Below, piece after piece: positions 37,904 to 47,186 of a stretch of DNA of 64,000 nucleotides. A program made the translations under genes and the position numbers. The first letter of the stretch is position 1; each line of letters begins with the position of its first letter. The notes below the pieces were generated by a model. The model was not told the origin of the DNA, ran no database searches, and saw only the letters and a program-made list of their open reading frames with translations. Source of the DNA: Mesorhizobium sp. C432A (GTDB lineage Bacteria; Pseudomonadota; Alphaproteobacteria; Rhizobiales; Rhizobiaceae); contig NZ_CP100470.1 in the NCBI RefSeq assembly GCF_030323145.1, forward strand, positions 1,736,001 through 1,800,000, written 5' to 3'.

Positions 37904-39895
37904 TTACTTGCCGTGCAGGCGGGCTTCCGCAGCCTTGGCCGCGGCTTCGGCGGTGATGCCGAAATGCGGGTAGAGCTGCTCGATGGTGCCGGAAGCGCCG
38001 AAGCCGGTCATGCCGATGAAGATGCCGTCGGAGCCGATCAGGTGATCCCAGCCCTGGCGGATGCCGGCCTCGATCGCCATCTTGATCGGCGCGTTGCCGA
38101 TCGTCTCCTTGCGGTAGGCGTCGCTCTGCTGGTCGAACAGTTCGAAGCAAGGCACCGAGACGACGCGGGTCGGGTGCCCATGCTTTTCAAGCAAATCACG
38201 GGCGCCGAGCGCGATCTCGACCTCGGAGCCGGTGGCGAAGATCGTCACCGCCGCTTCGCCGCTCGCCGCGGCCAGTTCATAGGCGCCCTGGCTGCTGAGG
38301 TTCCTGGCCGAGTGCTCGGTGCGCACCGTCGGCAGGTTCTGACGGGTCAGCGCCAGGGTGGACGGGGTCTTTTCCGATTCAATGGCGATCTGCCAGCATT
38401 CGGCGGTTTCCACCGCGTCGGCCGGGCGGAAGACATTGTGGTTGGGGATGGCGCGGAGCGCCGCCAGGTGCTCGACCGGCTGGTGGGTCGGGCCGTCTTC
38501 GCCCAAACCGATCGAATCATGGGTCATGACGAAGATCGAGCGGATGCCCATCAGCGACGCCAGCCGCATCGACGGACGGGCATAGTCGGAGAAGCACATG
38601 AAGGTGCCACCATAGGCGATGAGGCCGCCATGCAGCGTCAGGCCGTTGAGGGCGGCCGCCATGCCATGCTCGCGGATGCCGTAGTGGACATAGCGCTGGC
38701 CGTAATCGTCCGGCGTGATGTTCTTGGTCTGGCTGGTCTTGGTGTTGTTGGAGCCGGTGAGGTCGGCAGAGCCGCCGATGGTTTCCGGCACCGCGCCATT
38801 GATGACTTCCAGCGCCATTTCCGACGATTTGCGGGTGGCGACCTTCGGCTTGTCGGCCGACAGCTTCTTCTTGTAGTCGGCAATGACGGCATCGAAATTC
38901 GACGGCAGCTTGCCGGCGAGGCGGCGCTCGAACTCGGCCTTCAACTCAGGCTGGGCCTTGGCCAGGCGGCCCTCCCAGTCGGTGCGCGGCTTGGCGCCGG
39001 CCTTGCCGGCGGTGCGCCAGGCGTCGAGGATGTCGGCCGGGATCTCGAAGGGCGGCGAGTCCCAGTTGAAGAATTTCCGCGCGCCTGCGATCTCGTCGGC
39101 GCCGAGCGGCGAACCGTGCGCCTTGTTGGTGCCGGCCTTGGTCGGGGCGCCGAAGCCGATGGTCGTCTTGCAGGCGATCATCGTCGGCTTGTCGGAATGG
39201 CGGGCGGCTTCGATGGCGTAGGCGATCGCCTCGGGGTCGGTGCCGTCAATGTGGCTGGCGTTCCAGCCGGAGGCCTGGAAGCGGGCGACCTGGTCGGTGT
39301 TGTCTGCAAGCGAAACCGGACCGTCGATCGAGATGTTGTTGTTGTCCCAGAAGACGATCAGCTTGTTGAGCTTGAGGTGGCCGGCCAGCGCGATGGCTTC
39401 CTGGGAAACACCTTCCATCAGGCAGCCGTCGCCGGCCAGCACATAGGTGTAGTGGTCGACGAGGTCGTTGCCGAAGGCGGCGTTCATGATGCGCTCGCCG
39501 AGCGCGAAGCCGACCGAATTGGCGAGACCCTGGCCGAGCGGGCCGGTCGTCGTCTCGATGCCGGTGGCATGGCCGTATTCGGGATGGCCGGCGGTCTTGG
39601 AACCCAGCTGGCGGAAATGCTTGATCTGGTCGAGGGTCATGTCCTCGTAACCGGTCAGATGCAGCAGCGAGTAGAGCAGCATCGAACCATGGCCGGCCGA
39701 CAGGATGAAGCGGTCGCGGTCCGGCCAATGGGGGTTCTTCGGATCATATTTCAGGAAGCGGGTGAACAGCACTGTGGCGATGTCGGCGCAGCCCATGGGC
39801 AGGCCGGGATGGCCGGACTGGGACTTCTCGACGGCGTCCATGGAGAGAAAACGGATCGCATTGGCCATCCGGTCATGTTGTTCACGCGACGTCAT
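37904..39895 (-). CDS. tkt: Transketolase
   Basis: 663 residues from the ATG at 39895 ([35 protein letters not shown]). Thiamine-diphosphate site [13 protein letters not shown] and NNISIDG, and the transketolase motif [17 protein letters not shown]. It links the pentose-phosphate pathway to glycolysis. The upstream extension to 40090 is not part of the family. It is the first gene of the block tkt-gap-(antiporter)-pgk-fba. It is divergent from the DUF4164-zapA pair. Confidence 0.97.
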   Translation of the reverse strand: MTSREQHDRMANAIRFLSMDAVEKSQSGHPGLPMGCADIATVLFTRFLKYDPKNPHWPDRDRFILSAGHGSMLLYSLLHLTGYEDMTLDQIKHFRQLGSKTAGHPEYGHATGIETTTGPLGQGLANSVGFALGERIMNAAFGNDLVDHYTYVLAGDGCLMEGVSQEAIALAGHLKLNKLIVFWDNNNISIDGPVSLADNTDQVARFQASGWNASHIDGTDPEAIAYAIEAARHSDKPTMIACKTTIGFGAPTKAGTNKAHGSPLGADEIAGARKFFNWDSPPFEIPADILDAWRTAGKAGAKPRTDWEGRLAKAQPELKAEFERRLAGKLPSNFDAVIADYKKKLSADKPKVATRKSSEMALEVINGAVPETIGGSADLTGSNNTKTSQTKNITPDDYGQRYVHYGIREHGMAAALNGLTLHGGLIAYGGTFMCFSDYARPSMRLASLMGIRSIFVMTHDSIGLGEDGPTHQPVEHLAALRAIPNHNVFRPADAVETAECWQIAIESEKTPSTLALTRQNLPTVRTEHSARNLSSQGAYELAAASGEAAVTIFATGSEVEIALGARDLLEKHGHPTRVVSVPCFELFDQQSDAYRKETIGNAPIKMAIEAGIRQGWDHLIGSDGIFIGMTGFGASGTIEQLYPHFGITAEAAAKAAEARLHGK

Positions 39896-40168
39896 GGTAC
39901 CTCCGGGGTGGGGATTTGTGGGCTTGGCAGAGCCCAGGAAAGAGTGCGCGACACATAGCAGCCACGGGCTTTTAGTCAACAAATCGGCTGCACATTTGCC
40001 GGTCTTGTGATGGCTTTGAGACCTTATGGGGCGACCTACATTAGCGTTAGCGGGGGACAGTCGCGAGAGCTTTGTTGACGTTGCCTTCACCCGGTGCCTA
40101 ATGTTTCCTTGTTAACGCGTTCTGAACGCGAAGCGATTCGGTGATGGGCAGGGCACAGGACGAAGGCC

Positions 40169-40441
40169 ATGACCGGCGAAACCACACTCAAGGAAGTCAT
40201 CCACAGGCTGGGCAAGGCCATCGAGGGGCTGGAAAACGCCGTCGCGGCCAAGCTCGAGCACGAGCGCGACTATTCCGAAGCCGAGGCTGAGGTGCAGCGC
40301 ATGAACGCCGACCGTTCACGGCTGGCGCAGGAACTCGACAATTCCGAAGCCCGCGCCGAACGGCTGGAAGATGCCAACAAGGAAGTGTCGCGCCGCTTGG
40401 TGACCGCCATGGAAACCATCCGCGCGGTGCTGGACAGGTAG
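40169..40441 (+). CDS. DUF4164 coiled-coil protein
   Basis: 90 residues, a single long coiled coil (heptads through EGLENAVAAKLEHERDYSEAEAEVQRMNADRSRLAQELDNSEARAERLEDANKEVSRRL). DUF4164 precedes zapA in many Rhizobiales. It may act in division with ZapA, but no data support this directly. 12 bases separate it from zapA. Confidence 0.85.
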   Translation: MTGETTLKEVIHRLGKAIEGLENAVAAKLEHERDYSEAEAEVQRMNADRSRLAQELDNSEARAERLEDANKEVSRRLVTAMETIRAVLDR

Positions 40442-40453
40442 GAGCTGCAGGCC

Positions 40454-40819
40454 ATGGCACAGGTCACGGTTTCCATCGACGGCAAGCAGTATCGCATGGC
40501 TTGCGACGAGGGTCAGGAAGAGCACCTGATCGACCTCGCCGAGCGGTTCGACCGTTATGTCTCGCATCTGAAGGATTCGTTCGGCGAGATCGGCGACCAG
40601 CGGCTGACGGTGATGGCCGGCATCATGGTGATGGACGAGCTTTCGGAGCTGCAGAAGCGGGTCAAGGGCATGGAGACCGAAGTGCAGACGCTGCGCAAGA
40701 CGCGCGACGAAGCGCTGACCAAGGCCGACAAGAACGACACCGTGCTGACCAGCGCGCTCGGCGCGCTCGCCCAGCGCATGGAAGACCTGGCCACGTCGCT
40801 GGCGGTCAACAAGGCCTGA
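40454..40819 (+). CDS. zapA: Cell division protein ZapA
   Basis: 121 residues. The ZapA globular head is MAQVTVSIDGKQYRMACDEGQEEHLIDLAERFDRYVSHL, and the tail is a coiled coil that tetramerises (LQKRVKGMETEVQTLRKTRDEA). It bundles FtsZ at the septum. Preceded by DUF4164; downstream is a peroxiredoxin. In many alphaproteobacteria 6S RNA and ygfA follow zapA, but I see neither here. Confidence 0.9.
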   Translation: MAQVTVSIDGKQYRMACDEGQEEHLIDLAERFDRYVSHLKDSFGEIGDQRLTVMAGIMVMDELSELQKRVKGMETEVQTLRKTRDEALTKADKNDTVLTSALGALAQRMEDLATSLAVNKA

Positions 40820-41009
40820 GCCTTTCCCGCACAAACGAAAGATTGTCGGCCCAACGTCGGTCCGTAGAACGAAAGTGCTCGTTCCGTCGCCAATAATAGT
40901 TTCCTATTGTCCTGCAGCCGCGATTTTTGCGCTAAGATGCGGGAATGCCGGAGCGTTGACGCCGTCCACGGCCGCTCCTGACGAAATCTGTTGCTGGGGA
41001 AATAATGCC

Positions 41010-41669
41010 ATGAGCCTTCGTATCAACGACATCGCGCCTGACTTCACCGCCGAGACCACGCAAGGGCCGATCAAGTTTCATGACTGGATCGGCGACGGCT
41101 GGGCGATCCTGTTCAGCCATCCGAAGAATTTCACCCCGGTCTGCACCACCGAGCTGGGCACGATGGCGGGGCTCGAAGGCGAGTTCAAGAAGCGCAACGT
41201 CAAGGTCATCGGCATTTCCGTCGATCCCGTTGCGAGCCACGACAAGTGGCAGGCCGACATCAAGACGGCGACCGGCCAGACGGTGAACTACCCGCTGATT
41301 GGCGACAAGGACCTCAAGGTGGCCAAGCTTTATGACATGCTGCCGGCGGGCGCCGGCGAGACGTCGGAAGGCCGCACGCCGGCCGACAACGCCACGGTGC
41401 GCTCGGTCTATGTCATCGGGCCGGACAAGAAGATCAAGCTGGTGCTGACTTACCCAATGACGACGGGCCGCAACTTCGACGAGATCCTGCGCGCGGTCGA
41501 TTCCATGCAGCTGACGGCCAAGCACCAGGTGGCGACGCCGGCCAACTGGAAGCAGGGCGAGGATGTGATCATCACCGCCGCGGTTTCGAACGAAGATGCG
41601 GTCAAGCGTTTTGGCGCTTTCGAGACGATCCTGCCCTATCTCAGGAAGACCAAGCAGCCGTCAGCCTAG
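41010..41669 (+). CDS. Peroxiredoxin, 1-Cys Prx6 type
   Basis: 219 residues from the ATG at 41010 with GGGGA 10 bases upstream. Peroxidatic Cys is in FTPVCTTE; the Prx6 C-terminal extension has VATPANWKQGEDVIITAAVSNEDA. No conserved resolving Cys is apparent. It reduces hydroperoxides in the cytoplasm. A minimal ORF of Met-Pro (41005) overlaps the start as ATGCCATGA. The next gene is an ETHE1-like hydrolase, and an inverted repeat lies in between. Confidence 0.9.
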   Translation: MSLRINDIAPDFTAETTQGPIKFHDWIGDGWAILFSHPKNFTPVCTTELGTMAGLEGEFKKRNVKVIGISVDPVASHDKWQADIKTATGQTVNYPLIGDKDLKVAKLYDMLPAGAGETSEGRTPADNATVRSVYVIGPDKKIKLVLTYPMTTGRNFDEILRAVDSMQLTAKHQVATPANWKQGEDVIITAAVSNEDAVKRFGAFETILPYLRKTKQPSA

Positions 41670-41780
41670 GTTTTCTCCGTCGGAGCTATTTGGGGCTTCA
41701 GTCCTATTTGTGGCAAGGCGTGCTTGACCGGCGCGCTTTGCCAGATGACCATGCTCTTGTTCAACCCGACGGAGAAAACG
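41670..41780. repeat. Long-range inverted repeat between peroxiredoxin and MBL genes
   Basis: GTTTTCTCCGTCGG (41670-41683) and CCGACGGAGAAAAC (41767-41780) are perfect 14-bp reverse complements 83 bases apart. The right arm also forms a local CCGAC/GTCGG hairpin, so the two structures could compete. No T-run follows. Confidence 0.55.
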
Positions 41781-41814
41781 GTTCCTGTCGGGCAAGGGGC
41801 AGGGGGGCCGGACA

Positions 41815-42687
41815 TTGGACATCGCTTCGGCCAAACCTGAGGTCGCCGGCTTCTACGACAAGCCGACCGGCGCCATCCAGTATGTCGTCACCGACCCGGT
41901 GACGAGACGCTGCGCCGTCATCGACCCGATCCTCGATTTTGACGAAAAATCCGGCGCGACGGCGACGAAGAATGCCGACGCCTTGCTGGATTTCGTCCGG
42001 GCAAACGGGCTGGAGCTCGAGTGGATCCTGGACACCCATCCGCATGCCGATCATTTCTCGGCGGCGCACTATCTCAAGGAAAGGACCGGCGCGCCGACGG
42101 CGATCGGCGACAGGATCGTCGAAGTCCAGGCGCTGTGGAAGGCGATCTACAACTGGCCGGATTTCCCCGCCGACGGCTCGCAGTGGGACCGGCTGTTTGG
42201 GGAAGGCGAAACGTTCATGATCGGCAACCTTCCGGTCAAGGTGCTGTTCTCGCCCGGCCACACGCTGGCCTCGATCACCTATGTCATTGGCGACGCAGCC
42301 TTCGTCCACGACACGCTGTTCATGCCCGACAGCGGCTCGGCAAGGACGGACTTTCCCGGCGGCAGTGCCGCGCGGCTGTGGCATTCGATCCAGGGCATTC
42401 TGGCGCTGCCGGACGAAGCGCGGGTGTTTGTCGGCCACGACTATCAGGCCGGCGGCCGCGAGCCGTGCTGGGAGAGCACGGTCGCCGAGCAGAGGGCAAA
42501 GAATATCCACCTCGTTGCGGCGCGCAGCGAAGCCGAGTTCGTCGACTTGCGCGAAGCGCGCGACAAGACACTGCCGATGCCGCGGCTGATCCTGCATGCG
42601 CTGCAGGTCAACATGAATGGTGGACGGCTGCCGGAACCGGAGGCCAATGGGAGGCGGTATCTGAAGTTTCCGCTTGATGGGCTTTGA
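41815..42687 (+). CDS. MBL-fold hydrolase, ETHE1/Blh persulfide-dioxygenase-like
   Basis: 290 residues; the start is a TTG at 41815 with GGGGGG upstream, since no in-frame ATG lies nearby before the domain. The metal motif HPHADH, SPGHTLASITYVIG, HDTLFMPD and VGHDYQ belong to the ETHE1/Blh group of persulfide dioxygenases, which use one Fe and glutathione persulfide. It follows a peroxiredoxin and could share a sulfur or oxidative stress role. It lacks the rhodanese domain present in some members. Confidence 0.88.
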   Translation: MDIASAKPEVAGFYDKPTGAIQYVVTDPVTRRCAVIDPILDFDEKSGATATKNADALLDFVRANGLELEWILDTHPHADHFSAAHYLKERTGAPTAIGDRIVEVQALWKAIYNWPDFPADGSQWDRLFGEGETFMIGNLPVKVLFSPGHTLASITYVIGDAAFVHDTLFMPDSGSARTDFPGGSAARLWHSIQGILALPDEARVFVGHDYQAGGREPCWESTVAEQRAKNIHLVAARSEAEFVDLREARDKTLPMPRLILHALQVNMNGGRLPEPEANGRRYLKFPLDGL

Positions 42688-42708
42688 GAGGGCAGTTGGC
42701 GAAGCTGC

Positions 42709-42736
42709 CGATCTCCCCCGCAAGGGGGGAGATTGG
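42709..42736. repeat. Short GC-rich hairpin repeat
   Basis: CGATCTCCCCC-GCAA-GGGGGAGATTGG, a hairpin common in Mesorhizobium intergenic DNA, directly after the MBL gene stop. Possible terminator for the MBL gene, but no T-run. Confidence 0.6.
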
Positions 42737-42785
42737 ATGTCAAGAATGCTTTCGCCAATCGCCAGCGTAAGCGTAAGACATAAAA

Positions 42786-42815
42786 AAGGCGGCGCCGGTT
42801 TCCCGACGCCGCCTT
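42786..42815 (-). terminator. rpoH terminator
   Basis: AAGGCGGCG and CGCCGCCTT form a 9-bp stem; on the minus strand it is followed by TTTTTTA, about 25 bases after the rpoH stop. Confidence 0.85.
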
Positions 42816-42838
42816 CTGTTCCTTAGCCGAACCCAGCT

Positions 42839-43750
42839 TTACGCCGCGGGCTGCGCCTCGATCGTGCGCAGGGCCTGCATCTGGCGCTTGGCGGCGGCCT
42901 TGACCGCGTCCTGCACCTTTTCGAAGGCGCGCACCTCGATCTGGCGCACGCGCTCGCGGCTGATGTCGAACTCGGACGACAGTTCTTCCAGCGTCAGCGG
43001 CTCCTCGGCGAGGCGGCGGGCCTCGAAGATGCGCCGCTCACGATCATTGAGCACGGCCAGAGCGCCCGACAGCATGCCGCGGCGGTTTTCCAGCTCGTCC
43101 TGCTCGATCAGCATGTCTTCCTGGCTTTCGTGGTCATCGACCAGCCAGTCCTGCCATTCGCCGGATTCACCTTCGCTGGCGCGGATCGGCGCGTTCAGCG
43201 ACGCGTCGCCGGACAGGCGGCGGTTCATCGACACGACTTCAGCTTCCGACACGTTCAGCCGGGTGGCGATCTCGGTGATCTGGTCGGGCTTGAGGTCGCC
43301 ATCGTCCAGCGCCTGGATCTTGCCCTTCACCTTGCGCAGGTTGAAGAACAGGCGCTTCTGATTGGCGGTCGTGCCCATCTTGACCAGGCTCCACGAGCGC
43401 AGGATGTACTCCTGGATCGAGGCCTTGATCCACCACATGGCGTAGGTCGCGAGGCGGAAGCCACGCTCGGGTTCGAATTTCTTGACGGCCTGCATCAGGC
43501 CGACATTGCCTTCCGAGATCACTTCGCCGATCGGCAGGCCGTAGCCGCGATAGCCCATGGCGATCTTGGCGACGAGCCGAAGATGGCTGGTGACGAGCTT
43601 GTGCGCAGCGGAAGTGTCTTCATGCTCGGCGTAGCGCTTGGCGAGCATGTACTCTTCCTGCGGCTGAAGCATGGGAAAGCGGCGGATTTCTTCCAGGTAG
43701 CGGCTGAGGCCGCCTTCGCCGGAAACAATACTGGGTAGTGACTGGGCCAT
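42839..43750 (-). CDS. rpoH: RNA polymerase sigma-32 factor RpoH
   Basis: 303 residues. Region 2.3-2.4 EPERGFRLATYAMWWIKASIQEYILRSW and the RpoH box QKRLFFNLRKVKGKIQ are present. Region 4.2 is ISRERVRQIEVRAFEKVQDAV. The protein starts MAQSLPSIVSGEGGLSRYLEEIRRFPML. It directs heat-shock transcription. It lies 188 bp downstream of rluD on the same strand, the usual rhizobial rpoH1 neighbourhood. rpoH2, if present, is elsewhere. Confidence 0.96.
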   Translation of the reverse strand: MAQSLPSIVSGEGGLSRYLEEIRRFPMLQPQEEYMLAKRYAEHEDTSAAHKLVTSHLRLVAKIAMGYRGYGLPIGEVISEGNVGLMQAVKKFEPERGFRLATYAMWWIKASIQEYILRSWSLVKMGTTANQKRLFFNLRKVKGKIQALDDGDLKPDQITEIATRLNVSEAEVVSMNRRLSGDASLNAPIRASEGESGEWQDWLVDDHESQEDMLIEQDELENRRGMLSGALAVLNDRERRIFEARRLAEEPLTLEELSSEFDISRERVRQIEVRAFEKVQDAVKAAAKRQMQALRTIEAQPAA

Positions 43751-43938
43751 GATTGCGCCCCCTCTCTATTGGAGTGATGCCCCCGAAACGCGGCGGGCAT
43801 GTGACGCGAGCACCAAAAGGCTCGCCCGCGGCAACTGATTTATATAGGAACAAAACCAGAAAAGACAGGCATTTGTTCAACACGAAACAGTGTGTCACGC
43901 TGAAGTGAACAATGCCGCTCAGGTTTTAGCTGGCTGGT

Positions 43939-44997
43939 TCAGAGCTTGCGGAAGCCGCCGACGAGTTCCTCCATGTCCCCCGGTATCGGCGCCTCGAACC
44001 TCATCGATAAATGGGTAGCCGGGTGCCGAAATGCAAGGAGCCAGGCATGCAAAGCTTGCCTGGAAAATGCCTTGACCTGGGTTTTCAGCGGCTCGGGCAG
44101 CCGGTTGGCCTTGGTGCGGAAGGCCTGGCCGTAATCCGGGTCGCCGATGACGGGGTGGCCGATATGAGCCATGTGGACGCGGATCTGGTGGGTGCGGCCG
44201 GTTTCCAGCCGGCATTCGACCAGGCTGGCGGCGGCGAACGGCTGCTGGTTTTCGCCGAAACGCTCCTTGACGGTGAAATGGGTCACGGCGTGGCGGGCGT
44301 CGTCACGGCCTTCCGACACGACGGCGCGGCGCACGCGGTCGGCGGCACGGCCAAGCGGCGCGTCGACCGTTCCGGTCGGCCGCGACGGGATTCCCCAGAC
44401 CAGCGCCAGATAAGCACGTTCGAGGTCGCCGGTGCGGCCGTGGTCGGCAAAGGCCTCCGACAGCGCCTTGTGGGCGCGGTCGGTCTTGGCCACCACCATG
44501 ACGCCGCTGGTTTCCTTGTCCAGCCGATGGACGATGCCCGGCCGCCTGACGCCGCCAATGCCTGAAAGACTGTCGCCGCAGTGGTGGATCAGGGCATTGA
44601 CCAACGTGCCGGTCCAGTTGCCGGCGCCGGGATGGACGACGAGGCCGGCCGGCTTGTTGATGACGATCAGCTCGTCGTCCTCATAAAGCACGTCGAGCAC
44701 GATGGCCTCGCCTTGCGGTTCGGCCGGTTCCGGCTCGGGCATGACGACCGATACGCGCTCGCCGGCACTCATCTTGCGCTTGGTCTCGTCGACCGGCTTG
44801 CCGTCGATCGAAACGGCACCTTGCCGGATCAGCATCTGCACCCGGCTGCGCGACATGTCGGGACCAAGGGCGCTCGCCAGCCACTGGTCGAGGCGCTGGC
44901 CGGCCGCTTCCGCGCCGGCTTCGAGCACGGTTGGCGCCGCCTCTATGAATTGTCCAGCCTCTATCAATTCAGGGGTCTCTTCGCTATGAGCGCTCAT
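43939..44997 (-). CDS. rluD: 23S rRNA pseudouridine synthase RluD-type
   Basis: 352 residues from the ATG at 44997 (MSAHSEETPELIEAGQ); an ATG at 45024 would overlap the divergent gene. The N-terminal S4-like domain (QRLDQWLASALGPDMSRSRVQMLIRQGAVSIDGKPV) precedes the synthase fold with HRLDKETSG, where Asp is catalytic, and GRTHQIRVHMAHIGHPVIGD. Acts on helix 69 uridines of 23S rRNA. rpoH follows on the same strand. The divergent neighbour starts only 25 bases away. Confidence 0.9.
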   Translation of the reverse strand: MSAHSEETPELIEAGQFIEAAPTVLEAGAEAAGQRLDQWLASALGPDMSRSRVQMLIRQGAVSIDGKPVDETKRKMSAGERVSVVMPEPEPAEPQGEAIVLDVLYEDDELIVINKPAGLVVHPGAGNWTGTLVNALIHHCGDSLSGIGGVRRPGIVHRLDKETSGVMVVAKTDRAHKALSEAFADHGRTGDLERAYLALVWGIPSRPTGTVDAPLGRAADRVRRAVVSEGRDDARHAVTHFTVKERFGENQQPFAAASLVECRLETGRTHQIRVHMAHIGHPVIGDPDYGQAFRTKANRLPEPLKTQVKAFSRQALHAWLLAFRHPATHLSMRFEAPIPGDMEELVGGFRKL

Positions 44998-45022
44998 CGA
45001 AAAAAGTTCCGGAAGTTCTGCC

Positions 45023-45403
45023 ATGGCCCGGCCCGTTGCCGATGAAGAAGAAAAGCCGCTCGATCCCGAGATCGAAAAGGTGCGCGGCAGGCTCATCCGT
45101 TTCATGGCCATCAATCTCGGCCTGCTTTTGCTGGCCCTTATGGTGGTGATCGCGGCCATTGTCTACAAATCGCGCAAAGCGCCGCCCGCGAACCCGCCGC
45201 TCGCCAACGACATTCCAGTTCCGCCCGGCGAGCCGCTCGCGGCCGACATAGTGCTCCCGGTCGGAGCCAAGGTGATCAGCCAGGCTCTGTCGGGCAATCG
45301 CATTTCGATCGACGCCGAGATCAGCGACGGCAGCCGCACCATCTTCGTCTACGACATCGCCGAGCGCCGTATCATCGGCCGCTTCGCCATACGCAACAAA
45401 TGA
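45023..45403 (+). CDS. Single-pass membrane protein (DUF6476-like)
   Basis: 126 residues with one membrane helix at about 26-48 (IRFMAINLGLLLLALMVVIAAIVY) and a periplasmic C-terminal part (GAKVISQALSGNRISIDAEISDGSRTIFVYDIAERRIIGRF). I recall a DUF6476-type label for proteins at this locus between rluD and a VOC gene; this is from memory. Function unknown. Confidence 0.75.
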   Translation: MARPVADEEEKPLDPEIEKVRGRLIRFMAINLGLLLLALMVVIAAIVYKSRKAPPANPPLANDIPVPPGEPLAADIVLPVGAKVISQALSGNRISIDAEISDGSRTIFVYDIAERRIIGRFAIRNK

Positions 45404-45416
45404 GCGGGCCGAAACA

Positions 45417-45824
45417 ATGACCGGGTTTGCCGACCATCGCCGCATAGCAACCGTTACGCTCGTCGTCGCCGACTATGACGAGGCGATCGCCTGGTATGTC
45501 GGCAAGCTTGGCTTTGTCCTCTGCGACGACATCGAGCTCGGCGACGGCAAGCGCTGGGTGACGGTAACGCCGGCGGTCGGGCAAGGGCCCCGGCTGCTTC
45601 TGGCGGAAGCATTGGACGATGTGCAGAAGAGCCGCGTCGGCGACCAGACCGGAGGCCGCGTGGTTTTGTTTCTCGAAACCGATGATTTTGACAGTGACCA
45701 TGCGACCATGCTGGAAAACGGCGTCGACTTCCACGAAACGCCACGCCATGAGCCCTACGGTACCGTGGCGGTTTTCGCCGATCTCTACGGCAATCTGTGG
45801 GACCTGATCGAGCCGAAACGCTAG
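45417..45824 (+). CDS. VOC superfamily protein (glyoxalase-like)
   Basis: 135 residues, two paired beta-alpha-beta-beta-beta modules. RIATVTLVVADYDEAIAWYVGKLGF opens the first, and PRHEPYGTVAVFADLYGNLWDLIEP ends the second, which gives the metal-binding Glu near the end. Members include glyoxalase I and fosfomycin-resistance type enzymes; the exact activity is not readable. It starts 13 bases after the DUF6476-like gene and precedes tRNA-Glu. Confidence 0.83.
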   Translation: MTGFADHRRIATVTLVVADYDEAIAWYVGKLGFVLCDDIELGDGKRWVTVTPAVGQGPRLLLAEALDDVQKSRVGDQTGGRVVLFLETDDFDSDHATMLENGVDFHETPRHEPYGTVAVFADLYGNLWDLIEPKR

Positions 45825-45916
45825 GTTCGCGAAGCGACATTACACAGAAGCGGTCCGGCCGTTCCAAGCCCAGTTGCTTTTTCCAAACCGTCAGCCTATA
45901 TCGCCGGTTCTTGAAC

Positions 45917-45991
45917 GCGCCCATCGTCTAGCGGTCAGGACACCGCCCTCTCACGGCGGGAACAGGGGTTCGATTCCCCTTGGGCGTACCA
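45917..45991 (+). tRNA. tRNA-Glu (CUC anticodon)
   Basis: 75 bases including an encoded CCA. Acceptor GCGCCCA pairs with TGGGCGT (one G-U). The D-arm starts TCGTCTAGCGGTCAGG. The anticodon stem CCGCC/GGCGG closes the loop CTCTCAC, giving CTC for glutamate. The T-arm is AGGGG-TTCGATT-CCCCT. It lies 93 bases after the VOC stop. Confidence 0.95.
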
Positions 45992-46212
45992 AGCAACGAC
46001 TTTCCTTCTGCATCATCGAAAATTTCGGGCAGCAGCCGCGCGGATCGCGTGTGACCGCGAGGGTCGGCGCATCAGCGAAATTCGGCAAGTCCGCGCACCC
46101 GAATACACCCAATTTAAGTCAGGCCGCGACGCTTGAAAGCGTAGCGATCTCTGTTACTTGCGGTGCGGGGATAGCATCTGCGGCAACGCGGATTTGGTTT
46201 GGCATAGCAGGC

Positions 46213-46410
46213 ATGAATTCGGCAAAAATGATATGCCCGTGCTGTCACGGCAGCGGGCAGGTTTTCGATTGCTTGAAATGGCGTGAGTCGAAAGGGCATT
46301 GCTGCCCGCAAGGCACGCACCGGGCCGGCTGTCCCGGGCAGACGATGGCATGCGCCGAATGCGCGGGCCTGGGAACGCTGGCGGAAGCCGATCTCAGAGC
46401 CGTTGCATAG
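46213..46410 (+). CDS. Small CxxC zinc-finger-like protein
   Basis: 65 residues. Two pairs CPCCHGSG (about residues 8-15) and CAECAGLG (about 46-53) are DnaJ-type zinc-finger motifs, with Cys/His-rich residues between (GHCCPQGTHRAGC). A metal-binding mini-protein or an RNA/chaperone-related finger is likely. An alternative start is the next Met (46228). Not recognised as a named family. Ribosome-binding site weak. Confidence 0.55.
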   Translation: MNSAKMICPCCHGSGQVFDCLKWRESKGHCCPQGTHRAGCPGQTMACAECAGLGTLAEADLRAVA

Positions 46411-46579
46411 CCTCAGGTCATGCAACTCAAACCCCTTTCACCATCCAGCGCCGGCAGTCTCCGCGAGCTTCTGGCGCGGCGCTGCCAATTGCACTAGCAT
46501 CATGTACGAATTCGCCAAAGGGCGTTGCGGCGCGCAAGACGCCGGGGAACATAGGCGAGGGTCGGCGAGGAGGAGACCG

Positions 46580-47161
46580 ATGCAGAAACTGCAGTCGCAG
46601 GGCGTCCATCACATCACCCTCGTCGGCGCCGGGCGCCAGACTTCGATCGATTTCTGGGAGGGCGTGCTCGGCATGCCGTTCATCTTCGAGCAGCCCAACC
46701 TCGACAAGCCAAGCGAAAGTCATCTCTATTTCGATCCCGGCGACGGCAGGTTGATCACCGTCTTCACCGACGAGAGCCGCACGCCGGTCAAGCGGCGCAC
46801 GCCCACCGAACCGGGCTGCGTCCATCATATTGCGTTCTCGGTGTCGCGCGTCACTTTCCTGCAGGCGGTCGCCCGGCTCGACGAACGCGCCATCAAGCAC
46901 AGCGGCGTCAAGGATCGCGGCTTCATGGATTCGATCTATTTCGAGGATCCGCTCGGCCTCTTGATCGAACTCGCCTCCTATCGCTTCGATCCGCCGGCAG
47001 GTTTCACCCATGCCGACGTGCTGATGCAGGCGCACAAGCTGCGCGTTGCGCGCGGCGACTACAACATCGCCGAAGTGCACCTTGCCGACGCGATCCAGAC
47101 GCTGGTCGAGTGGTCGCGCGCGACCTTGTCGGACGACCGGACGCCGAAGAATCCATACTGA
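46580..47161 (+). CDS. VOC family protein (dioxygenase/glyoxalase-like)
   Basis: 193 residues from the ATG at 46580, with GAGGAGGAG just before. It starts GVHHITLVGAGRQTSIDFWEGVLGMPFIFEQPNL, repeats the module at CVHHIAFSVSRVTFLQAVARL, and has YFEDPLGLLIELASY as metal site. It resembles ring-cleaving dioxygenase-type VOC proteins; no enzyme can be named. The tailed GST gene follows after 25 bases, so they are probably one transcript. Confidence 0.85.
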   Translation: MQKLQSQGVHHITLVGAGRQTSIDFWEGVLGMPFIFEQPNLDKPSESHLYFDPGDGRLITVFTDESRTPVKRRTPTEPGCVHHIAFSVSRVTFLQAVARLDERAIKHSGVKDRGFMDSIYFEDPLGLLIELASYRFDPPAGFTHADVLMQAHKLRVARGDYNIAEVHLADAIQTLVEWSRATLSDDRTPKNPY

Positions 47162-47186
47162 CGGCCAGCAAAAGGGGAGGACCACA

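Noticed and set aside
37805..39958. 717-codon open frame opposite tkt
   Set aside because: Shadow of transketolase with no family similarity; the tkt motifs are unambiguous on the minus strand.
40820..41009. Possible 6S RNA after zapA
   Set aside because: The position is typical for alphaproteobacterial 6S RNA, but I could not see a convincing closing stem and central bubble, and the usual ygfA neighbour is absent.
41005..41013. Two-codon upstream ORF (Met-Pro) overlapping the peroxiredoxin start
   Set aside because: ATGCCATGA could arise by chance; one example is no evidence for translational control.
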